A model generated the notes under the pieces. The model was given only the letters and a program-made list of their open reading frames with translations, did no database searches and was not told the origin of the DNA. A program made the position numbers and the translations under genes. This document shows positions 46,217-57,069 of a stretch of 64,000 nt of DNA, piece after piece. The stretch's first letter is position 1; every line of letters starts with the position of its first letter. This stretch comes from Saccoglossus kowalevskii (Eukaryota; Hemichordata; Enteropneusta; Harrimaniidae), in NCBI RefSeq assembly GCF_000003605.2, contig NW_003140813.1, forward strand, positions 700,971 to 764,970. The letters are read 5' to 3'.

Positions 46217-46782
46217 NNNNNNNNNNNNNNNNNNNNNNNNNNNNNNNNNNNNNNNNNNNNNNNNNNNNNNNNNNNNNNNNNNNNNNNNNNNNNNNNNNNN
46301 NNNNNNNNNNNNNNNNNNNNNNNNNNNNNNNNNNNNNNNNNNNNNNNNNNNNNNNNNNNNNNNNNNNNNNNNNNNNNNNNNNNNNNNNNNNNNNNNNNNN
46401 NNNNNNNNNNNNNNNNNNNNNNNNNNNNNNNNNNNNNNNNNNNNNNNNNNNNNNNNNNNNNNNNNNNNNNNNNNNNNNNNNNNNNNNNNNNNNNNNNNNN
46501 NNNNNNNNNNNNNNNNNNNNNNNNNNNNNNNNNNNNNNNNNNNNNNNNNNNNNNNNNNNNNNNNNNNNNNNNNNNNNNNNNNNNNNNNNNNNNNNNNNNN
46601 NNNNNNNNNNNNNNNNNNNNNNNNNNNNNNNNNNNNNNNNNNNNNNNNNNNNNNNNNNNNNNNNNNNNNNNNNNNNNNNNNNNNNNNNNNNNNNNNNNNN
46701 NNNNNNNNNNNNNNNNNNNNNNNNNNNNNNNNNNNNNNNNNNNNNNNNNNNNNNNNNNNNNNNNNNNNNNNNNNNNNNNNNN
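46217..46782. other. Assembly gap (N run)
   Basis: 566 unknown bases in intergenic sequence between the two zinc-finger genes. Nothing can be said of its content. Confidence 1.
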
Positions 46783-48420
46783 TCACTTTCAACCCTAATT
46801 AATTAGATGAATATCGTTCACATCCAGGTAAGTAATTTTAGAGAACGAACAGTGATGGTCATGAGAAACGGCTGTGAAATCCATTTGTTTATTCCAATAT
46901 CTACTAATATGAGTGTTATAAATAGTATGAGCTTATATATAAAAGTAAATTGCAGCCAATCAAAAATTTGTTACCTCGTCTAATCATTGTAGATAATATT
47001 CATGAGAAAACATCTGTCTACATTGTTTTGGAAAATCGGCAGAAATTCATACAACTGAGATTCGTAATATAAAAACTTCTTTTAACATCCATGTAGTCGA
47101 CCACAAGGACATTTCTGTGTCAAAATTGTGTCATTAAATCATTGCATACTTCTTTCATACGATAATTTCTTTTATATTAAAGTGTTATTACGCATCATAT
47201 GTATGTGGTTGGTATTTCTGCAAAATCAGAAAAAAATGGACGTCAAATACTTTTAGGATTCAACGAACTAATTGTAACTATACAATTGCATCTTTTATGT
47301 GTCCACTCCCTTCTGATATACAATTGGTGGTTCTACATGTCTATTTTTCCTGGCAGCCTTAAAAATGTTAAACGTACTATAAATATTATATCTGGAACAG
47401 AAACCAATGTTTGTTAAAAGACGGCGGTCGTCTCGCCACATCGCGATATAAAGGGATACAATCATATTTTGACAATACCAACCAAGCCCAACTAACAGAA
47501 TAAGATAATTATTATTATTTAACTTATTTCCAGATAAGAGTAAATATAAAAATACAATTTCCCACACCGGGGACACATAGTAAACAAAGACAACAAAACA
47601 ATTAATTGTAAAAATACATCGTATTTCTATAAAACACGTGATATTTAAAAAAAAAACAAATACGTATCCGAGTTGAAAACTACAGTAATTTTACAACCAC
47701 GTTCTTGCTTTTATACAATCGTACATGGAATGTGTACATCATGTTGCACCTGAGAATCAACATTTGGAATGTTATATACACACATACCTCTAGCACTACA
47801 GTCCCTTCCATTTTTTTTTATATGCAACGCTTATATTATTTATGCATTTTAAAATGAAATTCTACTGTAAATGGGAACAGCACATGTTGCAAAACGTATG
47901 AAACAAAGAAACTTCGACAGTGCAATTTGAAAACTTACGAAAACGTACATTGGCATTTGGATAGAAAGATCGCGTATAACGCGTAATATCAATATTATCA
48001 AAGAGATTATGTATTAATATGTATCCTGATTGACCTATTATGGTTGAGCTCCCGTGCAAATAGATTACATCTGGGTACTAGTACTTTGACGATGTTCAGT
48101 TTCTGGACGTGAGTGACGTTCAATAAAGCGATTGTACGTACACGTTTTATTACAAAATAATCATAAAAGGCGACAATGAATTCATCTAGATTGTTTTAAT
48201 TGAATGATGTTTGTATCGATTTTAGCTAGCTTAGCGAGTATCACATTGAGTCGTACGACTGGAAATGATGATTTATATTTTTATTGACACAACATAACAC
48301 TGACTTTGGAATGTACTGGACATAAGTAAGATCACTAAAACTACAAGACAACAAAAAGTGATTAACAGTAAACGATAAAAGTGCTTACAAGTTACAAAAT
48401 TACATTTACAAATTACTAAA
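46783..48420. other. Intergenic sequence, no gene recognised
   Basis: Holds a half end of family T2 near 47415 (AAAAGACGGCGGTCGTC) and a lone CTACAGTCCCTTCC at about 47796, the tip of the mini-palindrome family without its partner. No coding region is supported. Confidence 0.45.
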
Positions 48421-48429
48421 TTAACTGTC

Positions 48430-50270
48430 CATTAACATACATAAATACATTACAATACATCTATCATTATACCATTGGGTGTTGCGGTCTTATTTTTGTG
48501 TGTGCAGTGTTTGAAAAGATTGTGGATATGCTAAGCGGTGTTGCTGTGTCATAATCATTTTTTTTTTATTTGGCCGATGCAATATTCATTACAATGTTTT
48601 TATTTCCCATTATCATTATAAATTTGTTTTCTTCTGTCAAAATTGTGAAATCATTTATTTGCTTTCCGGCTCCCTCATATCATTTATATCTTTGATCGTC
48701 GTACAAAGGGCAAATTGTTATAAAATAGTATTCGTCTTCTATTCCATTCATTGAGCAACGATTACAACAGATTCTTTTTTCTATTCGTAATTTCGTTTTT
48801 TTATGCCTCCCCGGGGCCGTGGTTACTTAAACGAAACCAAGAGATTGACTCTCATAGATCAGTATTTGTTAGCATTGTTAAATAATTATCCATTGCAAAC
48901 ATTTTCTTGAATTGGAAGCAAATTTTCAAAATTCATTTTCGGGTTAAACAATTTGCGTTCAATATATCATAATTCATTAGATCATTATTTTTCAGTCACT
49001 TCTTATAAGTCTATTGTTCAAGTTGTAATATAAATCAAATAAACGAGTGGCAGGCATTAATTTCAAAAGTGTAAATGTTTGTTTTGTTGTAATGAATACA
49101 AAAGCAAAATATTGGTGTTTTGAAAACTGCATAGTTTTCAACATTTGGAATTTGACATTTTGCCATATGAATGCATTGTACAATAAAGTACAATAGGTGA
49201 TTTTCCGTTCAACTGCGAGATCTCGCGAGATGCATGGAAGACGCGCGTCGAACGTCTGCCGCAAAAATCGAACGATTTGATTTTCAACTCGAATTTCTTT
49301 ATTTCGTAGCTCACATCGTCAGGCCGATCTTCGACAGAGGAATATTGCTTTCGAATACCCTCACTTAATCGAAATTGTCTATCATCATGGAAATGCCCCC
49401 AAAATATTTTCGCGTTTATCGAATCCCACGCGATGTTTGACGCCACTACGACGCTATGACCTTTGTTTGTCCTGTTTTTACGTTCGATTTCACGCATAAC
49501 GCGTGATTCTCGCAGTGTACGGAAAATGGTCTATTGCGTTTCAATATTCTTGTCTCGATGTAAATTTATTACGCAATACTTTTTACTGTATAGGTGACTA
49601 TTTAATAACGCTGCTTTCTTCACAAGTTCGTTTGGTGTGTTCATTATTCGGTTATAATAGTATTTAATCATTGTTTTTTTGATAAAAACATCTATTGAAA
49701 ATCGAGTCAATTCTCCATATGTTCCCGTTATGGAAGTGTTTTCCTCACGCCTGGGACGAATCGTAAAAAGTGTAGATGAACATTTTCAGATTTGTAAGCT
49801 CTCGTCTCCCCAAATATCACTATCCTATATTAGTATTCATCTAATTAGGGTGTTAAACAGAGACAACTTTGTTTTTAAATGTAGATTACATTGATCGCCA
49901 ACTTTTTCTTACACTGAGAACATAGCGTTTTGCTCTTTTCTTTTTAAAGAATGTTCAATTTACCATTGATGCTTAAAGTAATTCCCAAATAATTAAAGTG
50001 GCTGGCTATACAAATGTTTTTAATTCTTTACCCTCATAGAGTGAGTGAGTCCACGTTGTCAGCGCTGGAAACTGACTGGTGTTTCTTCAAAAACGATAAT
50101 GTAATAGATTAGTAACCAGTTCATTATTTTATCTGTGTTTACTGAGAGATTGTTCAAACTGTTTTGGAGGTCAGATTTTATTTCAGAGAAAATAAGAAGG
50201 TCATCTGCTTCCATGAGACAACTTATCTGATTAACGACCCCTGGTTGGTCAATTCAACGGCCTGCTGAAT
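48430..50270 (-). mobile_element. Degenerate LINE, reverse transcriptase to C-terminus
   Basis: Read on the minus strand from 50270, broken frames give LMEADDLLIFSEIKSDLQNS (the RT catalytic ADD box), SHFNYLGITLSINGKLN, then GTYGELTRFSIDVFIKK. After an inserted MITE (49191-49536) they give a cysteine-containing C-terminus around RICCNRCSMNGIEDEYYF and CPLYDDQR near 48700-48780. This order is the 3' half of a non-LTR element of the same broad type as the 5708-7275 remnant. Several stops and frame changes mark it as long dead. The 5' half is absent. Confidence 0.75.
49191..49536. mobile_element. 346-bp MITE (CAATAG...CTATTG) inserted in the LINE
   Basis: Left CAATAGGTGATTTTCCGTTC and right GGAAAATGGTCTATTG form inverted ends that extend inward to TGCGAGA/TCTCGCA. 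The second copy at 56077-56451 is about 90 percent identical by eye. LINE sequence lies on both sides. I could not define a target duplication. Confidence 0.8.
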
Positions 50271-50299
50271 CCCATATTGACAACGACTTAAGTTCATAT

Positions 50300-50445
50300 G
50301 ACGCGGTTCACGCGCAGATTTAGGGGGAGGCGCGCGCGAAAAAAAAGACAAACCTGCCCACCGGAGGTGCGCGGACGTTCGGCCACGTCAATAGGAGCGC
50401 GCCCCTTACCGAATTTCTGGATCCGCCAGTGGTTTTAGTTTTCGA
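50300..50445. mobile_element. Possible small GC-rich element
   Basis: GCAGATTTAGGGGGAGGCGC at the left faces GCGCGCCCCTTACCGAATTT, then CTGGATCCGCC, at the right, loosely inverted. The GC content is far above the neighbours. Ends are approximate. Confidence 0.35.
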
Positions 50446-50496
50446 TAAGTGACTTGCCATGATTTCCAATCTAAATAAACGTAGTGTTAACAGACC

Positions 50497-50643
50497 TTAA
50501 AGCGCATGTGGCAGGTGGCCATAGCGTGTCGATGTTTACAAACAAACGTCTACCCATGAGTCTTTGCGTTTTTAGCGTGCGTTGTGATCGTCGCTTGGGA
50601 CTCAATTTCCGCGCGTGCGCAGATGACACACCTCCCGCTTTAA
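50497..50643. mobile_element. TTAA-flanked MITE, family T1 copy 4
   Basis: TTAA plus AGCGCATGTGGCAGGTGGCC on the left (diverged tip) and ATGACACACCTCCCGCT plus TTAA on the right. The interior GTGATCGTCGCTTGGGACTC and GTTTACAAACAAACGTCTAC match the other copies. Confidence 0.8.
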
Positions 50644-50663
50644 TGTTCCAGTTACGGTACAAG

Positions 50664-50996
50664 TTGAAAATGCAATATGGACGAGAACATGTTATTTTTA
50701 AATTGTTGTTTGATACGGTAATACAATGGACTATGATTTATCACGACTTGAAAACGCTATTCTTGTAGCACATATCTAAGTATTCATGCGATTAAAAAAT
50801 CAGTACACATAATAGGCATGTGCACGGGTTGTTTTGATAACAATCACTGCACATGCGTATTGATTGTCCAGTTTTACTTCATGATAAATCATAACAGTTT
50901 TACTTCATGATAAATCATATTCTGATCTGGTCTACAATATATATTTAACACAAAATATCAAAAATAAATGTTTTCGTCCATATTGTATTTTTACAG
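50664..50996. mobile_element. MITE with ATGCAATATGGACG inverted ends (copy 2)
   Basis: The left end TGCAATATGGACGAGAACAT is the inverse of the right end ATGTTTTCGTCCATATTGTA. The interior AACAATCACTGCACATGCGT and CATGATAAATCATA (the latter duplicated in tandem) pair it with the diverged copy at 21112-21460. Confidence 0.7.
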
Positions 50997-50999
50997 CAA

Positions 51000-51740
51000 G
51001 TCTCAGAAGTAGTGGGGCAGAAAATTGGCAAACTCGCTAGCGAATTGGCTAACTGCTTGGGTTTTGACTAAACAGTTGGCTTTCGAATGTCGTAATATTA
51101 CGCTTCTCCCAGGGTTCTCCATATACTCAGTAGTGCGCAGTCTCTACAACGCATGCTCAATTCGAATTCGGAAATCGTTTTTTTGATTGCATTTATTACT
51201 CCCTCGTGACAGTCGGTCATCTTAATTATGCATTTGATTTGTTTTAGCTCAATAATTTCAAGGTATATCAGCAGATATAACTTTTATTTCTAGGTCAAAA
51301 ATTTTTCCCACTCGTAAATTGTATTTCCTGTGTAATAGGAGAGGTGTATTTTCATCAAATATGACGTTGGGGGCGCGCGTTTGGAACAATGGCGGCGATG
51401 CACCGAGTGAAGATCTAACCCGGTGTCGATATGAACGGCAATTTGTAGATGGAATGGTTGTAATATCAGACCATTTTGTCGTAGTACTGTAATATAAGGT
51501 CGTGGGTGAGTAATGAACACAATAACATATGTAAGATATTTATGAAAAATGCACAAAATAAGTAAGCGGACATAATTTTCATGACTACATATCGTATGCA
51601 TTCTCGCTCCGCAAAACTGGTTCACCTTAGCATTATATCTGTGTGGGCTGCAATTGGTGCGTTGCTTTGCGTTACGGTGCGGTTCTAACGGTAATTACGT
51701 TCAAAGATTCCATGCCATGCAACCTAGCAAACCAGAGCTG
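51000..51740. other. Intergenic sequence, no gene supported
   Basis: A GC-richer block at 51360-51430 includes GGAACAATGGCGGCGATGCA, which looks like a promoter-proximal ATG, but the plus-strand frame closes after eight codons and the minus-strand 111-codon frame has no family features. Confidence 0.4.
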
Positions 51741-53560
51741 TATAACTGGATGTTGCTGAAGGTCACTTAGGTCCCCTCACCCCCAACCTGAACCCTAACA
51801 CTCCAGCCACCCACCGATGGGTATATACAATTAAAATGGAGGAGGGGTACTGGAGGGGCAGTGTTATTAGGGTGAGGGGTCTCAAGGAACTCTTGCCATC
51901 AGCTGCCCACTCACATCACCGCCGAGGATCTTGCTATTTCAAAATGAGGTGAATGCACAGTAAATTGACAAACCACAGTCCCTCCCTCCCTGGTCTGGAA
52001 ACAGCTATTGTCTAAGGTATGAATTACCTGCTGTGCTCGGACTGCACTGGGTATGGCTTTCCGTGAAGCATAGTCTCTTGATATCAGAGCATTCTATTGA
52101 AACGATCGATTCATTGTTCCCTTCATGTTCTTGTTTTTACAACCGAAAAAAAAACATATTTTGATACTTTACATAGATTTAGAAGCTCAACACAATTCAA
52201 AATAAAGAAGCCTGTCGCCGATTCATTGCCATTCGAATTTTTGTGTCATTATTTTTGTTTCCAAGCATATATTTAGGATGTAGTTTACAATGCTGGTGAC
52301 ATTATGTCTCTAAGAATAACATCCTGCAGTATCAGTTTTTTAGCACTGCCAGAAATTGAGTAGGCAGACTCTTTTTTTCACCCGATGAGAATTTATTTAT
52401 GGGCGCCATTTTGTTTTTGATCACTAACTTACTCAACGCGAGTAAGTGGGTTGGCCCCTTTTATAGAACTTAGTTCAACCATAATATTTTTTTTCAATGT
52501 GAATAGATTTGTACATTAACCTTTTGGTGATGTGGTTAGTTTTTTTCTCAGATGTTTGTATTTTGACAAATCACGGTAATATGTTCTGTTCTGTTTGAAG
52601 TTTGTGATCGCAGTGCTAAAGTTAGTGTATGCTCAGCTTCGTGGCTAATTGTCCAAGGTGTGAATGGTTTATTTACCCACAACCAGCCCTGGGACAATAG
52701 ACTGTGAAGCTTTTCCAGACCGGGGATAGAGGGACTGTGGACAAACTAATAACACGAACTCAAACTAATAACTGTCAGAACTTAGATTTATTCATGATAA
52801 TCTCAATTACACTTCAAATTTGGCGCAATTTGATTAAAATATCATGCAAGGGGATCAAATCAAAGTTATAATATTGCTGGTATAGGCATGTGCATTCACC
52901 TCATTTTGCTATAGCAAGATACCGGTGATAATTTTGAATGGGCAGCCAATGACCGAATATAAATGAACACTCACTCTAACAACGACACGGATCCAGGGCT
53001 ACTCTTTGTCTCATGCCCGTTGTTTTAAGTATGATTTTTACATTTGATAAAGAATCCTATTTGTTTTGAGTTCTTTGTCGGCATCGATTTAATCGATACA
53101 GAAGAGCAACATGTATAGTTCTTCCCATACACTTGTGTAACACAAGCGTGCGATACCAAATGGTATCGCAAATAAATGTCTTATATCACATCATTGAAAA
53201 TATCATCAATTGATAATATTTTTATTAAACACTCACATAAGCGAAAATCAAAACAAAAATGATCAGCTTGATGTTGTTTTTTCTGAGATTGAGGTCATTA
53301 GACTTATATGACTAGTAGCAGCCATTTTCTTCAGGTCCACCAATTTTATGTGATCACAAGACATCACTGTAGTAGGTCGTTCCTCGTAAAGTGAAACAGC
53401 GAAAAACATAAAATAAATAAGGTACCAATCAAATCAGGGCAATTCAATATGCCCCTCCAAATAACTTTACGTGTCCAGAACAGGGGCATATACAATCAAA
53501 ATGGGGGAGGGGCACTTGATGTACAGGGTTAGGATTACAGTTAAGGAACTCTTTCCCAAA
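51740..53560. repeat. Nested palindromic region around the 767-bp element
   Basis: Outside the 767-bp element, CTTGCTATTTCAAAATGAGG, then TGAATGCAC (51930-51958), is inverted at 52888-52948. Within 51765-51885, AGGTCCCCTCACCC faces GGGTGAGGGGTCTC. ATACAATTAAAATGGAGGAG near 51825 has a direct counterpart at 53490. This looks like several generations of insertions sharing G-rich ends. I could not set clean borders. Confidence 0.5.
51974..52740. mobile_element. 767-bp element with CACAGTCCCTC ends and 7-bp target duplication
   Basis: The ends CACAGTCCCTCCCTCCC and GGGGATAGAGGGACTGTG extend inward as an inverted match through GGTCTGGAAA/TTTCCAGACC and CTATTGTC/GACAATAG. GACAAAC is present at 51967-51973 and 52741-52747. 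No long open frame, so it is nonautonomous. Its tips are those of the mini-palindromes at 8912, 35744 and 37127. Confidence 0.82.
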
Positions 53561-53727
53561 CCGTCATAGTATGTGAGTGAATTTTGAACCAAACTGACAG
53601 AACACAACACTCATGTTATGCTGTTTTCTTGAGAAATTGCTTTTTACGTTGAATTGGGTAGATGTGCAATTCATTGGTTCATTCAAAAAACAAGCAATCA
53701 AATTACGAACGAAATAGCCAACTTCAA

Positions 53728-53940
53728 TACTGTAGAATACTTTATTTTTCGCTTGGAATTTATTTTCGCTATTTTCGCTGAACGGATGATTCCGTGAAAA
53801 TAAAATCCAGCGAATATACTTCTTTTCCTATATTTCATATTCAACTCATCAAAAATCAGTGAAAATAATTTCCATACAAAACATCCAAAAAGCCTTTTCA
53901 GCGAAAATTAATTCCAGCTAAAATAAAGTATTTTACAGTA
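53728..53940 (-). mobile_element. TA-flanked MITE, family A copy 3 (reverse orientation)
   Basis: TACTGTAGAATACTTTATTT to AAGTATTTTACAGTA. The asymmetric interior (ATATTCAACTCATCAAAAAT) is the reverse of that in copies 1 and 2, which sets the orientation. Confidence 0.85.
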
Positions 53941-55100
53941 ACATACTCCTACATGAAGCATTGGTTAACAAAAACCAGAATAGCAAAAGGTATTGCAATA
54001 TGATGAAAAGATATATTTGGTAATATTGTTATTAGATATTCCATACTGTAGACCAAATCAGACTTGTTAGATGAAAATTCAAAAACAGTAATACCCATGA
54101 GCAGTTATTGTTGTATGTACCAATACAACCAGTACACATTAGCATATTAGAGAATTCCATATTTGCATTGAACATGTACTCATCTGTGTGTTACAATAAC
54201 AGCGATTTCTTGTTCTGATAAATCATAGTCCAATGTATTTAATAATAATATGAGGTTATTACGAGGATACCATAAAGTATGCACAAAGACAGTACGGCGG
54301 GAATATCAACCGATGCGCAACTGTCTCGTAATAACCATGTTATTATACTATTATATATATTATCTTTTCCTACCAAGGATACATCATGTGAATGCCGAAA
54401 TCCAAAAAGTTTAGAACAGAATCAGCGAACTTTTTTACGTGGAGTCCGGTCAAACCCTGGAGGCAGCCATGTTTGTTTTTATAATTAGAGGAGGCTTACA
54501 CGCATAATCATTCCCTATTTGGAATTTGCATTTGCTAATATGGGAGGATGATTGTAGCGTTACCATGGCAATATAATAATAATAATAAATATGTATTCCT
54601 TACTATAGGTCACTGGCCCAAAAGCTACTAATACGATATAAGGAAAAAATAAATATATACATGTAAATAAACATTAAAGCATTTGGTGAAAAATACATTA
54701 ATAAATATGAACACTTATTCAGAGGATAGTGCAGAAACGTTGTCTAAATGCTTAAAACACAGACATAAAATAAGACAGGTAGAACCCATTAGTCTATAAA
54801 TTTAGCTGAGTATGAATCTGAAGTGTAATACTCTGAGAATGTACATTTCTCTTACCGGTTGGAAAGCTGTGCAGATTATTAATTGGTGACAAACAACATT
54901 ACAGTTATATTTAATGGCAGTAATTTTGTTTTCAGAATTCCATGTATCTTGGATTGTAAAGTGTCAAACTTGATACTCAGTTTCATAGACAGGACTGTCA
55001 GTGCGCCCTCTAAGCCGTGTGACCCACCACTGACGCATGAAGTTTTGCTTGAGCATCTGTACATGTGTCCAACTGTATCCGGCAGTATCTCTCTCATACA
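53941..55100. other. Intergenic sequence, no gene recognised
   Basis: Only short (ATA)n-like runs near 54570 and unremarkable AT-rich sequence. Small open frames have no support. Confidence 0.4.
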
Positions 55101-55109
55101 TTCATCAAA

Positions 55110-55280
55110 CATTACTTCAGACATGTGCATTTGTTTCTTCGTCATCTAATTCAAGATGGCCAAATGGCAGCCATTTTAAGGCCTGAAATTCAACAAAATC
55201 AAACATTTTCACCATTTCGGAACCAGATCTCAGTCGTGTCATACATGCCTAGACTAATCAGGTTTAAACTTCACAGGTAA
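55110..55280 (+). repeat. Fragment of the hairpin-headed element family
   Basis: AAGATGGCCAAATGGCAGCC, ATTTTAAGGCC, ATTTTCACCATTTCGGAACC and CAGTCGTGTCATACATGC line up in order with the body of the 17454 copy. Head and tail are absent. Confidence 0.65.
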
Positions 55281-55469
55281 TATATACTGGAAATTGATTT
55301 CAGTTACTCATTAACTAATTAAATTGAAACTTGGTCTATACAATGAACATATGAACCTTGAGGCATGTAATTTTGTTTTCTGATTGAATTCATAATCCCC
55401 TGTATGGCCACCATTTTGTTTTGTACAATGCTATAATTCTGACATATCTGTCTTGCATACATGTAAAGG

Positions 55470-55812
55470 TTAGATCACGGTCCGAGGTAACTATGAGAAT
55501 TCGAAATAGTTCTCATAGTCACCAAGGTGCGTGATCTTACCGACTTAGCACTGGCCAATCAGCCCGAGAAAAAAATCGCATTAGCCAATCAAAAGATGAC
55601 ATTTTGACAGCAATCAAACTTGTGAAATAACATTTTAGTACATTATGTTCATTTTGTCAAAATGATGGCCTACGTGCTGCCAATAGTAGTGTTGAATCGA
55701 GCGCAGTCTTCTGTAACTCAATGGATACTTTGTATCTGATCTTGGTGTTGTAAATAAATTGTTGCAATGAAAACCCTTTGTTTTCATTCTTCTTCTTTTT
55801 TCAGCCGTGATC
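55470..55812. mobile_element. Possible TA-flanked element with GATCACGG ends and internal hairpin
   Basis: TAGATCACGG near 55470 is matched inverted by CCGTGATCTA near 55805-55814. Just inside the left end is a 64-bp stem-loop (GATCACG ... ACTATGAGAA / TTCTCATAGT ... CGTGATC). The ends are short, so the call is tentative. Confidence 0.4.
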
Positions 55813-56076
55813 TAAGTGAATTTGTGGTGAAATAGAACCACACTTTATTGCAACAATTGGTCGAGGGCTGTTGGCATGTGCTAATATATCAATTCACACT
55901 TTCATACTTCAATTATTATATAGCTTCAATGTAATACTGTTACAAGACAAATTTCTATTGGATATTTTATTTGACTGATTTTGTCGATGAAAGTAATTTG
56001 ATGACATTTGACCAAATTTTTGTCTCACACTTTAGTTCCACATTGTTCTCAGGCATGCCTTGTCACTAAAAAACTG

Positions 56077-56451
56077 AAATAGGTGATTTTCCGTACAATT
56101 GCAAGATCTCGCGAGATGCATGAAAGACGCGCGTCGAACATCTGCCGCAAAAGTCGAACGATTTGATTTTGAACTCTAATTTCTTTATTTCGTAACTCAT
56201 ATCGACCGGCCGATCTTCGACAGAGGAATATTGCTTTCGAATACCCTCACTTAATCAAAATTGTCCATCATCAAATGTGTACAGCACATTATTATTAAGC
56301 ATGGAAATATCCCCCGAAATACTTTTGTGTTTGTCGAATCCCACGCGATGTTTGACGCCACTACGACGCTATGACCTTTGTTTGTCCTGTTTTTACGTTT
56401 GATTTCACGCATAACGCGTGATTCTCGCAGTGAATGGAAAATGGTCTATTG
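56077..56451. mobile_element. CAATAG-type MITE, copy 2, plus degraded partial copy to 56650
   Basis: It matches 49191-49536 throughout, with one internal segment (about 56274-56302, GTGTACAGCACATTATTATT) not in the other copy. From about 56520 to 56665 a strongly diverged right half follows (ATCATAATGTGTATGCC, GAAAATATCCCAAAACTACT, TTCGCAGTGAACAGAAAAAT), so the locus holds one and a half copies in tandem. Confidence 0.75.
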
Positions 56452-56694
56452 ACAATGATTTGTTTTTTATAGCTCAATGTTGAAACATGGATCTTTCAGT
56501 GAGGATTATGGCATTGGCATCCTTACTTCCTAAAAATTGACCATCATAATGTGTATGCCAAATATTAACCATGAAAATATCCCAAAACTACTTTTGCATT
56601 TGTTTAATCCCATGCTACTCTGACTATGACATTTGCTTTCATGCATATTTCGCAGTGAACAGAAAAATGTTGTAAGAGGAGTACATACATATAG

Positions 56695-56859
56695 TACCAT
56701 TAAATCTGTATTAGAAGTCGCATCCATTCTTTTGAACAATTGAGAACCAAAAATTCATTGTTTCTCATATGTGTAGATGCTCTAAAAGAAACCGCATCAC
56801 CTCTGTTGCATTGTACCATTTTAATCGAAGCCATGGCCTTTAACATAGATTTTACAGTA
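56695..56859. mobile_element. TA-flanked MITE, family B copy 1
   Basis: TACCATTAAATCTGTATTAG to AACATAGATTTTACAGTA. The interior AATTGAGAACCAAAAATTC and CTCATATGTGTAGATGCTCT match the copy at 63754. It lies 210 bp before zinc-finger gene 2 coding sequence. Confidence 0.8.
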
Positions 56860-57069
56860 GTATACACTTAATCATTGTACCGGTAAATATAATCAAGTAA
56901 TGGTGGGATTACATGTATTTACATATCATTCTCGCAGGCATGTATGAACACAAGAGGGATAAACTGCAAATAAACATGAGACGTGCAATGACGATGGAGT
57001 TTTATCGTAATCATAAAGATAAAATGGCTAAAATCATGTTTGTTTTATCTGCAGGTTATTTGCATTTAA

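Noticed and set aside
46076-46802. Open frames spanning the first N run
   Set aside because: They consist of unknown bases. There is no evidence of coding on either side.
51290-51625. 111-codon minus-strand frame near ATGGCGGCG
   Set aside because: No family resemblance; the plus-strand ATG frame is only eight codons long.
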